A DNA stretch of 64,000 nucleotides, taken from CAYRES01 sp964423425. Lineage in GTDB: Bacteria; Actinomycetota; Thermoleophilia; RBG-16-64-13. A program made the position numbers and the translations under genes. Of this stretch, positions 42,968 to 51,222 are shown piece after piece. How positions within the stretch are numbered: position 1 is the first letter of the stretch; each line of letters begins with the position of its first letter. The notes under the pieces are model-generated. The model was not told the origin of the DNA. It saw nothing but the letters and a program-made list of their open reading frames with translations, and searched no databases. Location: NCBI GenBank assembly GCA_964423425.1, contig CAYRES010000008.1:62001-126000 (forward strand). Reading direction: 5' to 3'.

Positions 42968-44308
42968 ATGATGTCGACTTCGAGACCAGACATACAATCA
43001 GAACGGACGGCAGGAGGGCCGGGCCTGGAGACCAAGGCGCTAGAAAGGCTGCTCCCCAAGCTCGTCGGTCTCTACATTCACCTGCATCGCAACCCCGAAT
43101 TGTCCCGGCAGGAGCGGGAGACCGCACGGGTGACGGCCACCTGGCTGAGAGAGGCAGGCTTCGCCGTCACAGAGAACGTAGGAGGCTACGGGGTCGTGGG
43201 ACTCCTCGCGAACGGCGTGGGGCCCACCGTCATGCTGCGCGCCGATATGGATGCGCTCCCCGTCGAAGAGCAGACCGGTCTCCGCTATGCAAGCCGGACG
43301 CGTTCCGAGAACAGGCACGGCCTCGACGTGCCGGTGATGCATGCCTGCGGGCACGATCTTCACACCTCGTGCCTCTTGGGTGCTGCCTCACACCTCTCCG
43401 CCACCCGCTCCGCGTGGAGCGGTACCCTCCTCGCGGTCGCCCAGCCCGCCGAGGAAGAGGTCTCCGGGGCCAGGGCCATGCTCGACGACGGCCTCTTCGA
43501 GCGTTTCCCCCGGCCCGGCATCGTACTCGGCCAGCACACCTGGCCTGCGCCCCTCGGCACTCTCGGCCACAGGCCGGGGGTCCTCTTCGGCGCCTGCACC
43601 CGGTTGGCGGTGACCCTGTATGGGCGGGGAGGGCACAGCTCCACTCCGTACCTCACCACAGACCCGGTGGTGGCTTCCGCCCACCTGGCCACGCGCCTCC
43701 AGACCATCGTGGCCCGCGAAACCCCTCCCGATGACCGCGTGGTCGTCACCGTGGGAGTCCTCCGCGCCGGAACGGCGGCCAACATCATCCCCGATAGCGC
43801 CTATCTGGAGATCGATCTCCGCGCCGCCACCTCCTCCGCCATGGCACGCACCATGGGAGCGGTGGAGCGAATCGTGCACGCCGAAGCGGCCGCCTGCGCC
43901 GCCCCGCGCGAGCCCGACATAGCCATCTTGGCGACCTGCCCCCCCGTGGTGAACGATGATGCACTCGACGAGAGGATCCGGGCGGCACATGCCGCCCACT
44001 TCGGCGAAGAGCACATGATCGAGCAACCATTCACGTCGACCGCGGAAGATTTCGCCGAGTTCGCGGGGGAGGGAGTGCTCCTGGACTTCTGGACGCTGGG
44101 CATCTCCGGCCACCCACAGGCCACCACCTCCGCAACCCCCCCACCCCTCCACTCACCTCTGTATGCTCCGGCCGACGCAAGACGGGCCCTCTCCTTCGGT
44201 ACCGAGGCTCTCGTCGTTGCCGCCCTGGAGATGCTGGACCGGGGTCGGGGCGCGTGTGAGAACGAAGTAGGGCCCGATGGCCAGGTGGAGGACGGGCCGA
44301 GGAGATGA
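42968..44308 (+). CDS. M20 amidohydrolase (hippurate-hydrolase-like)
   Basis: 446 residues from ATG 42968, with GAGGGGG upstream; GTG 42941 is an alternative. Metal and catalytic motifs of the M20D group are RADMDALPVEE near residue 90, HACGHDLHT, and PAEEEVSGARAMLDDG with the catalytic Glu. A dimerisation domain with RGGHSSTPYLTTDPVVA follows. Such enzymes cleave N-acyl amino acids or amides. It lies between the two parts of an ABC transporter, so it may act on the imported compound; the opposite strand makes this only a guess. Its stop overlaps an early alternative start of the potassium-channel gene. Confidence 0.85.
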   Translation: MMSTSRPDIQSERTAGGPGLETKALERLLPKLVGLYIHLHRNPELSRQERETARVTATWLREAGFAVTENVGGYGVVGLLANGVGPTVMLRADMDALPVEEQTGLRYASRTRSENRHGLDVPVMHACGHDLHTSCLLGAASHLSATRSAWSGTLLAVAQPAEEEVSGARAMLDDGLFERFPRPGIVLGQHTWPAPLGTLGHRPGVLFGACTRLAVTLYGRGGHSSTPYLTTDPVVASAHLATRLQTIVARETPPDDRVVVTVGVLRAGTAANIIPDSAYLEIDLRAATSSAMARTMGAVERIVHAEAAACAAPREPDIAILATCPPVVNDDALDERIRAAHAAHFGEEHMIEQPFTSTAEDFAEFAGEGVLLDFWTLGISGHPQATTSATPPPLHSPLYAPADARRALSFGTEALVVAALEMLDRGRGACENEVGPDGQVEDGPRR

Positions 44309-44325
44309 GAAGAAAGGAGAAGGGA

Positions 44326-45228
44326 ATGGTCGACACACAGGCGTCTCCGCCCGCTCGTTCTGCGCGTTCCAGGCCGTCCCGGCCCGAGGAGCGGCTGCGG
44401 GCGCGGCTGGGGGGCGGCGACACCTTCTTCCTACTGTTCTTTGCGCTGCTCGTGAGTCTGGCCCTCCTCATCGCCGCCACCGACATCCAGCTGGGCCGAT
44501 TGGCAGGGCAGATGCTCACGGGCGGGTCGCTCATACTTGCGGTGACGGCCTCTCACGCGTCGCGCACGTGGCGCATCATGGGCTGGTTGGCGCTGGCCGG
44601 AGCCGTGTTCAGCACCCTGGCGGGCGAGTACTTCGACCTCTCAGCCGTGTCGGCGCTTGTGGGGCTTCTCTTCACGGTGCTACTGTTCGCCTCTGTGCCT
44701 CTCATACTGAGCCGCCTCGCACGCCATGAGAGGGTGACGGGAGAGACGGTGGCGGGCGCGCTCTGCGTCTACCTGCTGCTCGGGATGGCGTTCGCGAACA
44801 TCAACCTTGCCCTCTCCTTCGTACAACAGAACCCCGTACTGATGTCGTCCAACGATCCCGGCAGCGCTGTCGCCCGGGGCGACTTCTACTACTACAGCTT
44901 CATCACCATGGCCACCGTGGGCTTCGGCGACATAGTTCCCGTAACGAACCCCGCGAAGACTCTGGCCGTGTTCCAGGCCGTGCTCGGACAGCTCTTCCTC
45001 GTCACCATTGTCGCCCGCTTGGTGTCGTCCGCTACCTTCAAGCGGTCTGAATTCCAAGACACGGCCGAGGCGACCACCGAAGATATTCCCGCGGCACCGC
45101 AGAGGTCAACAGGCGCGGCCTCGGCGCAGCCGGTCTCGTCGAGACCGGCTGCGCAACCCCAGGGTTCGTCGGCAGTTAACCTCGCTGAGGACCGGCCACC
45201 GGCACGAAGGGCCGACTCGGACGACTGA
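44326..45228 (+). CDS. Two-TM potassium-channel-like protein
   Basis: 300 residues from ATG 44326, with GGAG 7 bases upstream; ATG 44305 overlapping the previous stop is possible. Four to six hydrophobic segments; the last pair encloses the selectivity filter TMATVGFGDIVPV, the K+-channel signature TVGFGD. An N-terminal part of about 110 residues adds extra membrane segments. The C-terminal 70 residues are a polar, disordered-looking tail (Thr/Ala/Pro/Ser-rich) instead of an RCK domain, so gating is unknown. Confidence 0.82.
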   Translation: MVDTQASPPARSARSRPSRPEERLRARLGGGDTFFLLFFALLVSLALLIAATDIQLGRLAGQMLTGGSLILAVTASHASRTWRIMGWLALAGAVFSTLAGEYFDLSAVSALVGLLFTVLLFASVPLILSRLARHERVTGETVAGALCVYLLLGMAFANINLALSFVQQNPVLMSSNDPGSAVARGDFYYYSFITMATVGFGDIVPVTNPAKTLAVFQAVLGQLFLVTIVARLVSSATFKRSEFQDTAEATTEDIPAAPQRSTGAASAQPVSSRPAAQPQGSSAVNLAEDRPPARRADSDD

Positions 45229-45422
45229 CCCGGAGTCCAGGCCGGAGGCTTGCGGGCTCCGCGGCTCGGGCGTAAGCATTCAAGGCTCCGGCGCTGGCCG
45301 CAAGCGGACACGACAGCCGATGGCGCGCCGGACAGGGGTGCGCCCAAGGCCGGCGCGTGTCGCGCCGCAAAGGAATGCCGCACACGCAGAGACGGTCGTC
45401 ACAAACAGCGCTGCCGCGGTGC

Positions 45423-45496
45423 GTGCGGTTACGGAAAGCGGCGGCGCTCCAAGGCGGCGGTGCCTTCCGTAACCGCTGATGTTCCGTAACCGCTGA
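45423..45496. repeat. Tandem 17-base repeat with inverted copy
   Basis: TTCCGTAACCGCTGATG occurs twice head to tail, 45463-45479 and 45480-45496, perfectly. The inverse complement of its first 12 bases, GCGGTTACGGAA, lies at 45423-45434, so either copy can form a hairpin. The element lies between the converging channel gene (stop 45228) and the binding-protein gene (stop 45500). It may be a bidirectional terminator. Confidence 0.7.
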
Positions 45497-45499
45497 TGA

Positions 45500-46633
45500 C
45501 TACTCGGCGACGCCCGGATAGTAGAAGCCGTCGTCGGGCAAGGTGCCGCCTATGACGTCGGGTGACAGCTCAGCCAACACCGCGAAGAACGCCTCCAAAG
45601 ACCGGCGGGCATCCTTGGCCTGCACGTGCTCCCAGGTGATGTTCTTCATCGAACTCGCCACCACTGCACCCTTCAGGCCGAGTTGGGGAAGCTCCTCCTC
45701 CACGAGCCGCCCGGCTTCCTCTGGGTTGGCCAGCATCCACTCCACCGCCGCCCGGTACTGGCGGATGAACTCATCGATTACGTCCGGACGCTCCATCACC
45801 GCACCGGTTGCCACCGTGCCGGCTATGGGTGTCCGCTCCGCGGTGCCGGTGCTTCGCTGCCACTCTTCCTCGAAGCCAAAGGCGCGGTAGACCGGCTCAC
45901 CTCTCTCATTCGCCTGGGCGATGACGGCAGTAGCCAGCATCTCCCCTATCACGGCTGTATCAACCGCACCCGAAAGTAGGGTTTGGGCTGCTTGGGTGGG
46001 ATCGGCCACGTAGCGAACATCGAAGGTCTCGAGGGAATCTATGCCCTGCGCCCGGCACATGTACTGGAACATCAGGTCGGGGACGCTCCCTTGAAACGAT
46101 ATTGCTATGCCGACGCCGTCTCTCTCCGCTGCCTCCTTCAAGTCGGCAAGGGAAGCGACGTCGGGGTCATAGCTCAACATGTAGGTGATGTTCCACACCG
46201 ACACGTCGAGAAGCTGCACCTCAAGGCCTCGATTGTAGAAGATGGCGGCGTTGTTGGTGGGGAAGGTGACGAAATCGCCCTGCCTGCCCGCCACGATGGC
46301 ACGCAACTGCTCCGGGTTCTCCCAGACGACCACCTCCGTGGTTTCGGCCACTGCTGCCAACATGTCGTTCGCTGCCAGATATGCGGCCGGGATGGCCATG
46401 GGCCCCGGGGGCACCACCAGCGTGAGCTTGGGAAGCTTGGGCCGGGTGGTAGCGGTGGTGACAGACGTCACCTCCGCCTGCGTGGTGACCGTGGTCTCCT
46501 GGTTCTCCGCAGAGGTGGTCGTGCTAGCCCCACAGGCGCCCAAGACACCGGCCGACAACAATAGAACCGCCACGATTAGGACGAGAGCCGTTCCCCGCCT
46601 CAGGGTCACCCCCGGAATTCTCTTCTTGAACAT
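45500..46633 (-). CDS. ABC transporter substrate-binding lipoprotein (SsuA/NMT1-like)
   Basis: 377 residues from ATG 46633, with AGGAG 7 bases upstream. The lipobox is LGAC (signal VLIVAVLLLSAGVLGAC), then a Thr-rich linker. The mature part is a two-lobed type II binding protein with LTLVVPPGPMAIPAAYLAAN, AIVAGRQGDFVTFPTNNAAI and DTAVIGEMLATAVIAQANE, as in the nitrate/sulfonate/thiamine-precursor group. It is the likely partner of the permease and ATPase at 42926-41432. The lipoprotein immediately follows the TM1266-like gene (28 bases). The ligand is unknown. Confidence 0.84.
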   Translation of the reverse strand: MFKKRIPGVTLRRGTALVLIVAVLLLSAGVLGACGASTTTSAENQETTVTTQAEVTSVTTATTRPKLPKLTLVVPPGPMAIPAAYLAANDMLAAVAETTEVVVWENPEQLRAIVAGRQGDFVTFPTNNAAIFYNRGLEVQLLDVSVWNITYMLSYDPDVASLADLKEAAERDGVGIAISFQGSVPDLMFQYMCRAQGIDSLETFDVRYVADPTQAAQTLLSGAVDTAVIGEMLATAVIAQANERGEPVYRAFGFEEEWQRSTGTAERTPIAGTVATGAVMERPDVIDEFIRQYRAAVEWMLANPEEAGRLVEEELPQLGLKGAVVASSMKNITWEHVQAKDARRSLEAFFAVLAELSPDVIGGTLPDDGFYYPGVAE

Positions 46634-46661
46634 GCACACTCCTAGAAATGGTGACGAATGT

Positions 46662-46919
46662 CTACTCGGCGAAATCCATGCGCTGCACGTCGACGCCGGC
46701 TACTGCCCCGAGCTTCGTATAGAACTGGTCAATATCTTCAGACTCTCCCAGCATCTCCAACACCACGAGGCCGCTGGGTGAGCAGTAGTCACCCTGCACA
46801 TCGTGCATGCCCACCCGAGTCTTGATGTTGCAGCCGTACTCAGTGAAGAGGGCCTGAACATCGGGGATGCTCTGTACTCTCTGCGAGATGTGTACGCCGA
46901 GAATGGTCCGCTTGGTCAT
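46662..46919 (-). CDS. TM1266-like iron-hydrogenase-associated small regulator
   Basis: 85 residues from ATG 46919. The ACT/ferredoxin-like fold is suggested by RTILGVHISQRVQSIPDVQA, TRVGMHDVQGDYCSPSGLVV and QFYTKLGAVAGVDVQRMDF. Proteins like Thermotoga TM1266 are regularly found beside [FeFe]-hydrogenase operons and are called iron-only hydrogenase system regulators, though their role is unproven. Here it follows hydA by 300 bases, after a hairpin distorted by a poly-G run. Two Cys (YGCNIK and DYCSPS) are of interest for redox sensing. Confidence 0.7.
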   Translation of the reverse strand: MTKRTILGVHISQRVQSIPDVQALFTEYGCNIKTRVGMHDVQGDYCSPSGLVVLEMLGESEDIDQFYTKLGAVAGVDVQRMDFAE

Positions 46920-47087
46920 GTCGATCTCTCCTTCTCTGTCGCTGGTACGGGAACACAATGGCACGTGAAGGGTAACCTTACCGAATCGGTCAAAAAAGTT
47001 CCCTCTTCCTCCGCTCTTCAAACAGTCCCCGGGAGCGATTGATTGTATGCGTTCGCCTCTGTGCCGGCACGTCGAGGCCCCGAGATA

Positions 47088-47164
47088 GACGGGCAAGGGC
47101 GGGGGGGGGGGGGGGGGGGGGGGGGGGGCGGGCCGCCCCCCCCCCCCCCCCGCCCTTGCCCGTC
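47088..47164 (-). terminator. Hairpin after hydA with poly-G/poly-C core
   Basis: gacgggcaagggcg (47088-47101) and cgcccttgcccgtc (47151-47164) are perfect 14-base arms. Between them is a run of 28 G, a short GC piece and 16 C. Position and arms suit a terminator for hydCBA. The homopolymer core is probably a sequencing or assembly artifact. Confidence 0.6.
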
Positions 47165-47219
47165 TTGCGTGAGTCCGCCGCTTCAGCGACCGCCTGCGGC
47201 GCAACCCTTCTGGATTCAG

Positions 47220-49145
47220 TTACTTGATGAACTTGCCCCTGGCCGTGTAGTGCGTGTGCAGCAGCTTGTGGCTCTTGTGCCCACAGGGGCCGTCGGTGAG
47301 GAAGTTGGTGTAGAGCTCCAGTACCGCCGGATTCTCGTGCGACTTGCGGATCTCGTACGCAGCGTCCTCGTCGTAGATGGCCTTCGCGCGTGCCGCCCGG
47401 ATCTCGGGGCTGGTGGGGATGGGCTGGCCGCCGCCGCCGATGCACCCACCGGGGCAGGCCATGAACTCGATGAAGTGGCAATCGGCGAACTTGCCGCCGG
47501 CCTTGATGTTCTCCAGCACCTTCTTGGCGTTGGCCGTGCCGTGCGCGACGGCCACCTTGACGGTGGCGCCGTTCAGCCAATCCCAGCTGTCAACTAGGCC
47601 CTTCAGGATGTCGGGCACCGGACCCACTTGGGGCACGGTGATCTCGGCGTACTTGATGCCTTCAAACCCGCGCACCGGGATGATGTCGGCATGCTCGTAG
47701 ATGCTCTCCACCTTGAGACCAGTCACGAGTTCGATCACGGTGCGAAGGGCCGCTTCCATCACGCCCCCGGTGGCCCCGAAAATGACGCCCGAACCGGTGG
47801 CAGTGCCGAAGGGATCATCGAAGTCGCTCTTGGGCATATCGGGCAGCCAGATACCGGCTTCCATGATCATCTGGCCCAACTCACGCGTGGTGAGGCCGTA
47901 GTCGATGTCTTTGAAGCCCGAGTCGACCATCTCCGGCCGGTTGCACTCGTACTTCTTGGCCGAGCAGGGCATGAGCGCCACGGTGACGATATCGGCGGGA
48001 TCGATGCCCATCTTCTCAGCGTAGTACGTCTTGATAACCGAGCCAAACATCTGCTGCGGGCTCTTGGCGGTGGACAGGTTGGGGATGTACTCGGGATAGA
48101 AGTGCTCCAGGTACTTCACCCAGCCCGGCGAGCAGCTGGTGAACTGGGGCAGTGCCACGTCTTTCTCGCCCTGCACCAAAGCCTTGTACAGACGAATGAT
48201 GAGTTCGGTGCCCTCTTCGATGATGGTGAGGTCGGCGGTGAAGTTGGTGTCGAACACCCGGTCGAAACCACAGCGGCGCAGCGCCGTGTTCATCTCAAAC
48301 GTGAGCGGCTGGCCCGGCTCGAGGCCAAAGACCTCACCGATACCGGCACGCGGTGACGGAGCGGTCTGGATGACCACATGCTTGGTGGGGTCGTCGATGG
48401 CTTCCCAGATCTCATCGCGCGGGTCGTTGGCCCGGAGCGCCCCCGTGGGACAACGGTTGATGCACTGACCGCAGTTGATACAGACCACATCGGCCAGAGG
48501 CTTGTCGAGGTAGGTCTCGATCTTGGTCCAGTTGCTGCGGCCCACAGCTTCGTACACGCCCACTTCCTGCATGTCCACACAGGTGCGCACGCAGCGGCGG
48601 CAGAGCACGCACTTGTTCATGTCGCGGTGCACCGAGTAGCTGGACTGATCGAGCTCGTACATGGGCTCTTCCGGATGCCCGAACATGAACTCGTCGATGC
48701 CGTACTCCTTGGCCAGCGTCTGGAGTTCGCAGTTGTTGTTGCGCACGCATGCATAGCACTCACCGTAGTGCTTACGGAAGATGAGCTGCAGGATGTGACG
48801 GCGGGCCTGGCGTACGCGGCCGCTCGTGGTGCGTACGGTCATGGGGCCGGTGATGGGATAGGCGCAGGCCGCCTGCAGAGTGCGCTGGCCCTCCACCTCT
48901 ACCACACACACACGGCACACACCGGCGATGGCCAAGTCGGGGTGCGCACACAGCGTCGGGATCTTGACCCCGATCTGCTTGGCCGCCTCGAGCACGGTGG
49001 TGCCGGGAGCGACCTCCACGTCGATGCCATCGATGTTGGCGACAACCCGGGGACCGTCGTAGTCGACAGGCAGAGTGCATACGAGACCCTGCTGGCTGAG
49101 CGGCGCCCGGGTGGTATCACACGTAAATGGTTGCTTTGATTCCAT
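47220..49145 (-). CDS. hydA: [FeFe]-hydrogenase catalytic subunit of an NADH-linked complex
   Basis: 641 residues from ATG 49145, with AGGAG upstream. The N-terminal [2Fe-2S] domain has CAHPDLAIAGVCRVC; then the His/Cys3 cluster HYGECYACVRNNNC and two [4Fe-4S] sites (CVLCRRCVRTC, CINCGQCINRCP). The H-cluster motifs are L1 TSCSPGW, L2 MPCSAKKYE and L3 FMACPGGCIGGGGQP. In L1, Ser339 replaces the Cys that normally passes protons (TSCCP). This is the HndD-type subunit of trimeric NAD-reducing hydrogenases; hydB and hydC lie upstream on the same strand. It reduces protons or oxidises H2 in exchange with NADH. Confidence 0.93.
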   Translation of the reverse strand: MESKQPFTCDTTRAPLSQQGLVCTLPVDYDGPRVVANIDGIDVEVAPGTTVLEAAKQIGVKIPTLCAHPDLAIAGVCRVCVVEVEGQRTLQAACAYPITGPMTVRTTSGRVRQARRHILQLIFRKHYGECYACVRNNNCELQTLAKEYGIDEFMFGHPEEPMYELDQSSYSVHRDMNKCVLCRRCVRTCVDMQEVGVYEAVGRSNWTKIETYLDKPLADVVCINCGQCINRCPTGALRANDPRDEIWEAIDDPTKHVVIQTAPSPRAGIGEVFGLEPGQPLTFEMNTALRRCGFDRVFDTNFTADLTIIEEGTELIIRLYKALVQGEKDVALPQFTSCSPGWVKYLEHFYPEYIPNLSTAKSPQQMFGSVIKTYYAEKMGIDPADIVTVALMPCSAKKYECNRPEMVDSGFKDIDYGLTTRELGQMIMEAGIWLPDMPKSDFDDPFGTATGSGVIFGATGGVMEAALRTVIELVTGLKVESIYEHADIIPVRGFEGIKYAEITVPQVGPVPDILKGLVDSWDWLNGATVKVAVAHGTANAKKVLENIKAGGKFADCHFIEFMACPGGCIGGGGQPIPTSPEIRAARAKAIYDEDAAYEIRKSHENPAVLELYTNFLTDGPCGHKSHKLLHTHYTARGKFIK

Positions 49146-49173
49146 TGTGGCTCCTTATACCTTGTCGGGCGGA

Positions 49174-50352
49174 CTAGCCGCGACCCAAGATCTCTTCGCG
49201 GAAGTTCTCGACTATCGAAAGGAAGGCGTTAGGGCTCGACTGGCCGAGGCCGCACTTGGAGGAGAACTGCATGGTCTCGCCGAGCTTGACCAGTTCCTTC
49301 AGGTAGGCTGTGGAGCAGTGCCCGTACTCGAGCATCTCGATGCCCTCGAGCAGCACTTCATTGCCTTCGCGGCAGGGTGTGCACTGGCCGCAGGATTCCT
49401 CGACAAAGAACTCCATGAAGTTCTTGGCCACCTGCAGCATGTCGCGGCCCTCGCCAAACACGATCACAGAGCCGCCGGTGGCGACATCCTCGTACGCGAT
49501 GAGGCGATTGAAGTCCTTGGCGGGGATGCAATTGCCCGATGCGCCCCCGATCTGGACGGCTTTCGCCCCGGTGCCGCCCACCGCTTCCAGCAGCTCGGCC
49601 ACACTCAGGCCCAGCGGGAACTCATAGACCCCCGGCTCGGCACAATCGCCGGAAACGCTGAAGAGCTTGAGGCCGGTGGAGCCTTCGGTGCCGAAACCCT
49701 TCCACCACTCGACACCCTTCTCCAGAATGGCGGCGACCCAGGCGCAGGTCTCCACGTTCTGAACGGCGGTGCCGTAGCCCATGAAGCCTACCTCCACCGG
49801 GAAGGGCGGACGGTTGCGGGGCTCACCGCGATGGCCTTCCATCGACTCGATGAGAGCAGTCTCCTCGCCACACACGTAGGCACCCGACCCCATGCGGATC
49901 TCGATGTCGAAGTCGAAGCCGCCCTTACCGGCGACACCGTTGCCGAGCAACCCCGCCTCACGGCGGGCCTGGAGCACGGATTCCAGCTGAGAAACCATGA
50001 AGGGATACTCGCCGCGAAGGTACAGGATGCCCTTGGTCGCCCCGATGGCGTAACCGGCGATGGTCATGCCTTCAAACACCAGAGCGGCGTAGTCAGCAAG
50101 AATGACGCGGTCCTTGAACGTGCCCGGCTCGCCCTCATCGGCGTTGCAGACCACGTACTTCTGGGGACTGTCGGCGGCGGCGGCGAACTGCCACTTGAGG
50201 CCGGTGGGGAAGCCGGCGCCTCCCCGGCCTTTGAGGCCGGAGCTCTTCATGAACTCGATGAGGTCCGCCGGAGCCATGCCCAGGGCAGCCTTGAGCCCCT
50301 CGCCGGGCGTGACGGAAGAGTATGTGAGTGTGTTCTTGGTGGAATCGATCAT
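49174..50352 (-). CDS. hydB: NuoF-like NADH- and FMN-binding hydrogenase subunit
   Basis: 392 residues from ATG 50352, with AAGGAG 8 bases upstream. NuoF core motifs: FMN site GRGGAGFPTGLKW, CNADEGEPGTFKDR, GAYVCGEETALIESMEGHRG, and the [4Fe-4S] cluster SCGQCTPCREGNEV with a later Cys in SSKCGLGQSS. It lacks both the N-terminal thioredoxin-like domain and the C-terminal two-cluster ferredoxin domain found in the larger HydB proteins. It passes electrons between NADH and hydA. A second NuoF-like gene serves the formate dehydrogenase at 55035. Confidence 0.92.
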   Translation of the reverse strand: MIDSTKNTLTYSSVTPGEGLKAALGMAPADLIEFMKSSGLKGRGGAGFPTGLKWQFAAAADSPQKYVVCNADEGEPGTFKDRVILADYAALVFEGMTIAGYAIGATKGILYLRGEYPFMVSQLESVLQARREAGLLGNGVAGKGGFDFDIEIRMGSGAYVCGEETALIESMEGHRGEPRNRPPFPVEVGFMGYGTAVQNVETCAWVAAILEKGVEWWKGFGTEGSTGLKLFSVSGDCAEPGVYEFPLGLSVAELLEAVGGTGAKAVQIGGASGNCIPAKDFNRLIAYEDVATGGSVIVFGEGRDMLQVAKNFMEFFVEESCGQCTPCREGNEVLLEGIEMLEYGHCSTAYLKELVKLGETMQFSSKCGLGQSSPNAFLSIVENFREEILGRG

Positions 50353-50357
50353 CGCCG

Positions 50358-50870
50358 TCACTCCTTTTCCGGCCTGAGAGCGCTGGGCCCGAAGGTCTTG
50401 CGGCACTCAGCCAAGATGTCGGCCACCTGATCGGCCGCGACCTTGGTGTAGACCCGGTCGTTGACCAGCATGGCCGGACCCTGATCGCACATCCCGATGC
50501 AGCTTGCCCACTCCAGAGTGAAGTAGCCATCAGGTGTGGTCTCGCCGAACTCGATGCCCAGATCGTTCTCGAGCTGACGCGCCACGGCTTCCTTATTGGC
50601 CATGTCGCATGAGATCGTCTGGCACAAGCGGATGACGAACTTGCCCTTGGGCTCCGTGTCGAGAAAGCCGTAGAAGGAGACGACACCGTAGACCTCCACG
50701 GGGTGTACTCCCATCATGTCGGCGATCTCCTGCATGGCCAGATCGGAGACATAGCCGTTCCGGTGCTGGATCTCTTGGACTATCGGCATGAGAGCATCCC
50801 GCTTGGTCCCGTGTATCTCCACGAGCTCGGCAAGCTGCTCCCTCACCTCCTGCTGTGGCGTGGTTAGCAT
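50358..50870 (-). CDS. hydC: NuoE-like [2Fe-2S] hydrogenase subunit
   Basis: 170 residues. After a helical N-terminus (ALMPIVQEIQHRNGYVSDLA) comes the thioredoxin-like [2Fe-2S] fold with ligands in LCQTISCDM (C-x4-C) and SCIGMCDQG (C-x3-C), the NuoE pattern. It is the first gene of the leftward hydC-hydB-hydA cluster and five bases before hydB. It supports electron transfer at the NADH-binding end of the complex. Confidence 0.92.
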   Translation of the reverse strand: MLTTPQQEVREQLAELVEIHGTKRDALMPIVQEIQHRNGYVSDLAMQEIADMMGVHPVEVYGVVSFYGFLDTEPKGKFVIRLCQTISCDMANKEAVARQLENDLGIEFGETTPDGYFTLEWASCIGMCDQGPAMLVNDRVYTKVAADQVADILAECRKTFGPSALRPEKE

Positions 50871-51173
50871 CTAGCTACTCCTCCCATTGACGTGGCTGTT
50901 CTTCGTTCTTGCCCCCGTGCACGCGCGACCGGATCGTGGTTCTGCGAATTGCCCGAGAAAGTAGCGCCTTCGTGACCGAGAATTTGCCTCTGCAACACGA
51001 CAATCCGCTACCACAGGGAAACTCCCGGAGGACGCGGACAGATTGCAGTGGCCAAACGCTCTCCGCGATACGACCGCTGGGCGGGAATTCTATCGGACAA
51101 CCTCGTTCCTTCGCAAGTTCGACTCCTGGAACCGGAAGGCGCCGCCCGGAGACGAGGGGGGAGGATGTGGGGA
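50871..51173. other. Intergenic region upstream of hydCBA
   Basis: About 300 bases between the hydC start and the focA terminator. It must hold the hydC promoter, reading leftward, but I see no clear -35/-10 pair. No gene is supported. A tRNA-like GTTCGACTCC at about 51117-51126 does not fold. Confidence 0.5.
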
Positions 51174-51208
51174 GGATCCAGCCCCGGCCGGAAGCCGGGG
51201 CTGGATCC
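51174..51208 (-). terminator. Terminator hairpin after focA
   Basis: ggatccagccccggc (51174-51188) and gccggggctggatcc (51194-51208), a perfect 15-base stem with a 5-base loop, 14 bases beyond the focA stop. It ends the leftward formate gene run and separates it from hydCBA. Confidence 0.85.
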
Positions 51209-51222
51209 AGGATTGGCTTGAA

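Noticed and set aside
51106..51126. tRNA-like GTTCGACTCC resembling a T-arm, of interest as a possible selC
   Set aside because: The flanks do not pair as a T-stem and no acceptor or anticodon arm with TCA is found nearby.
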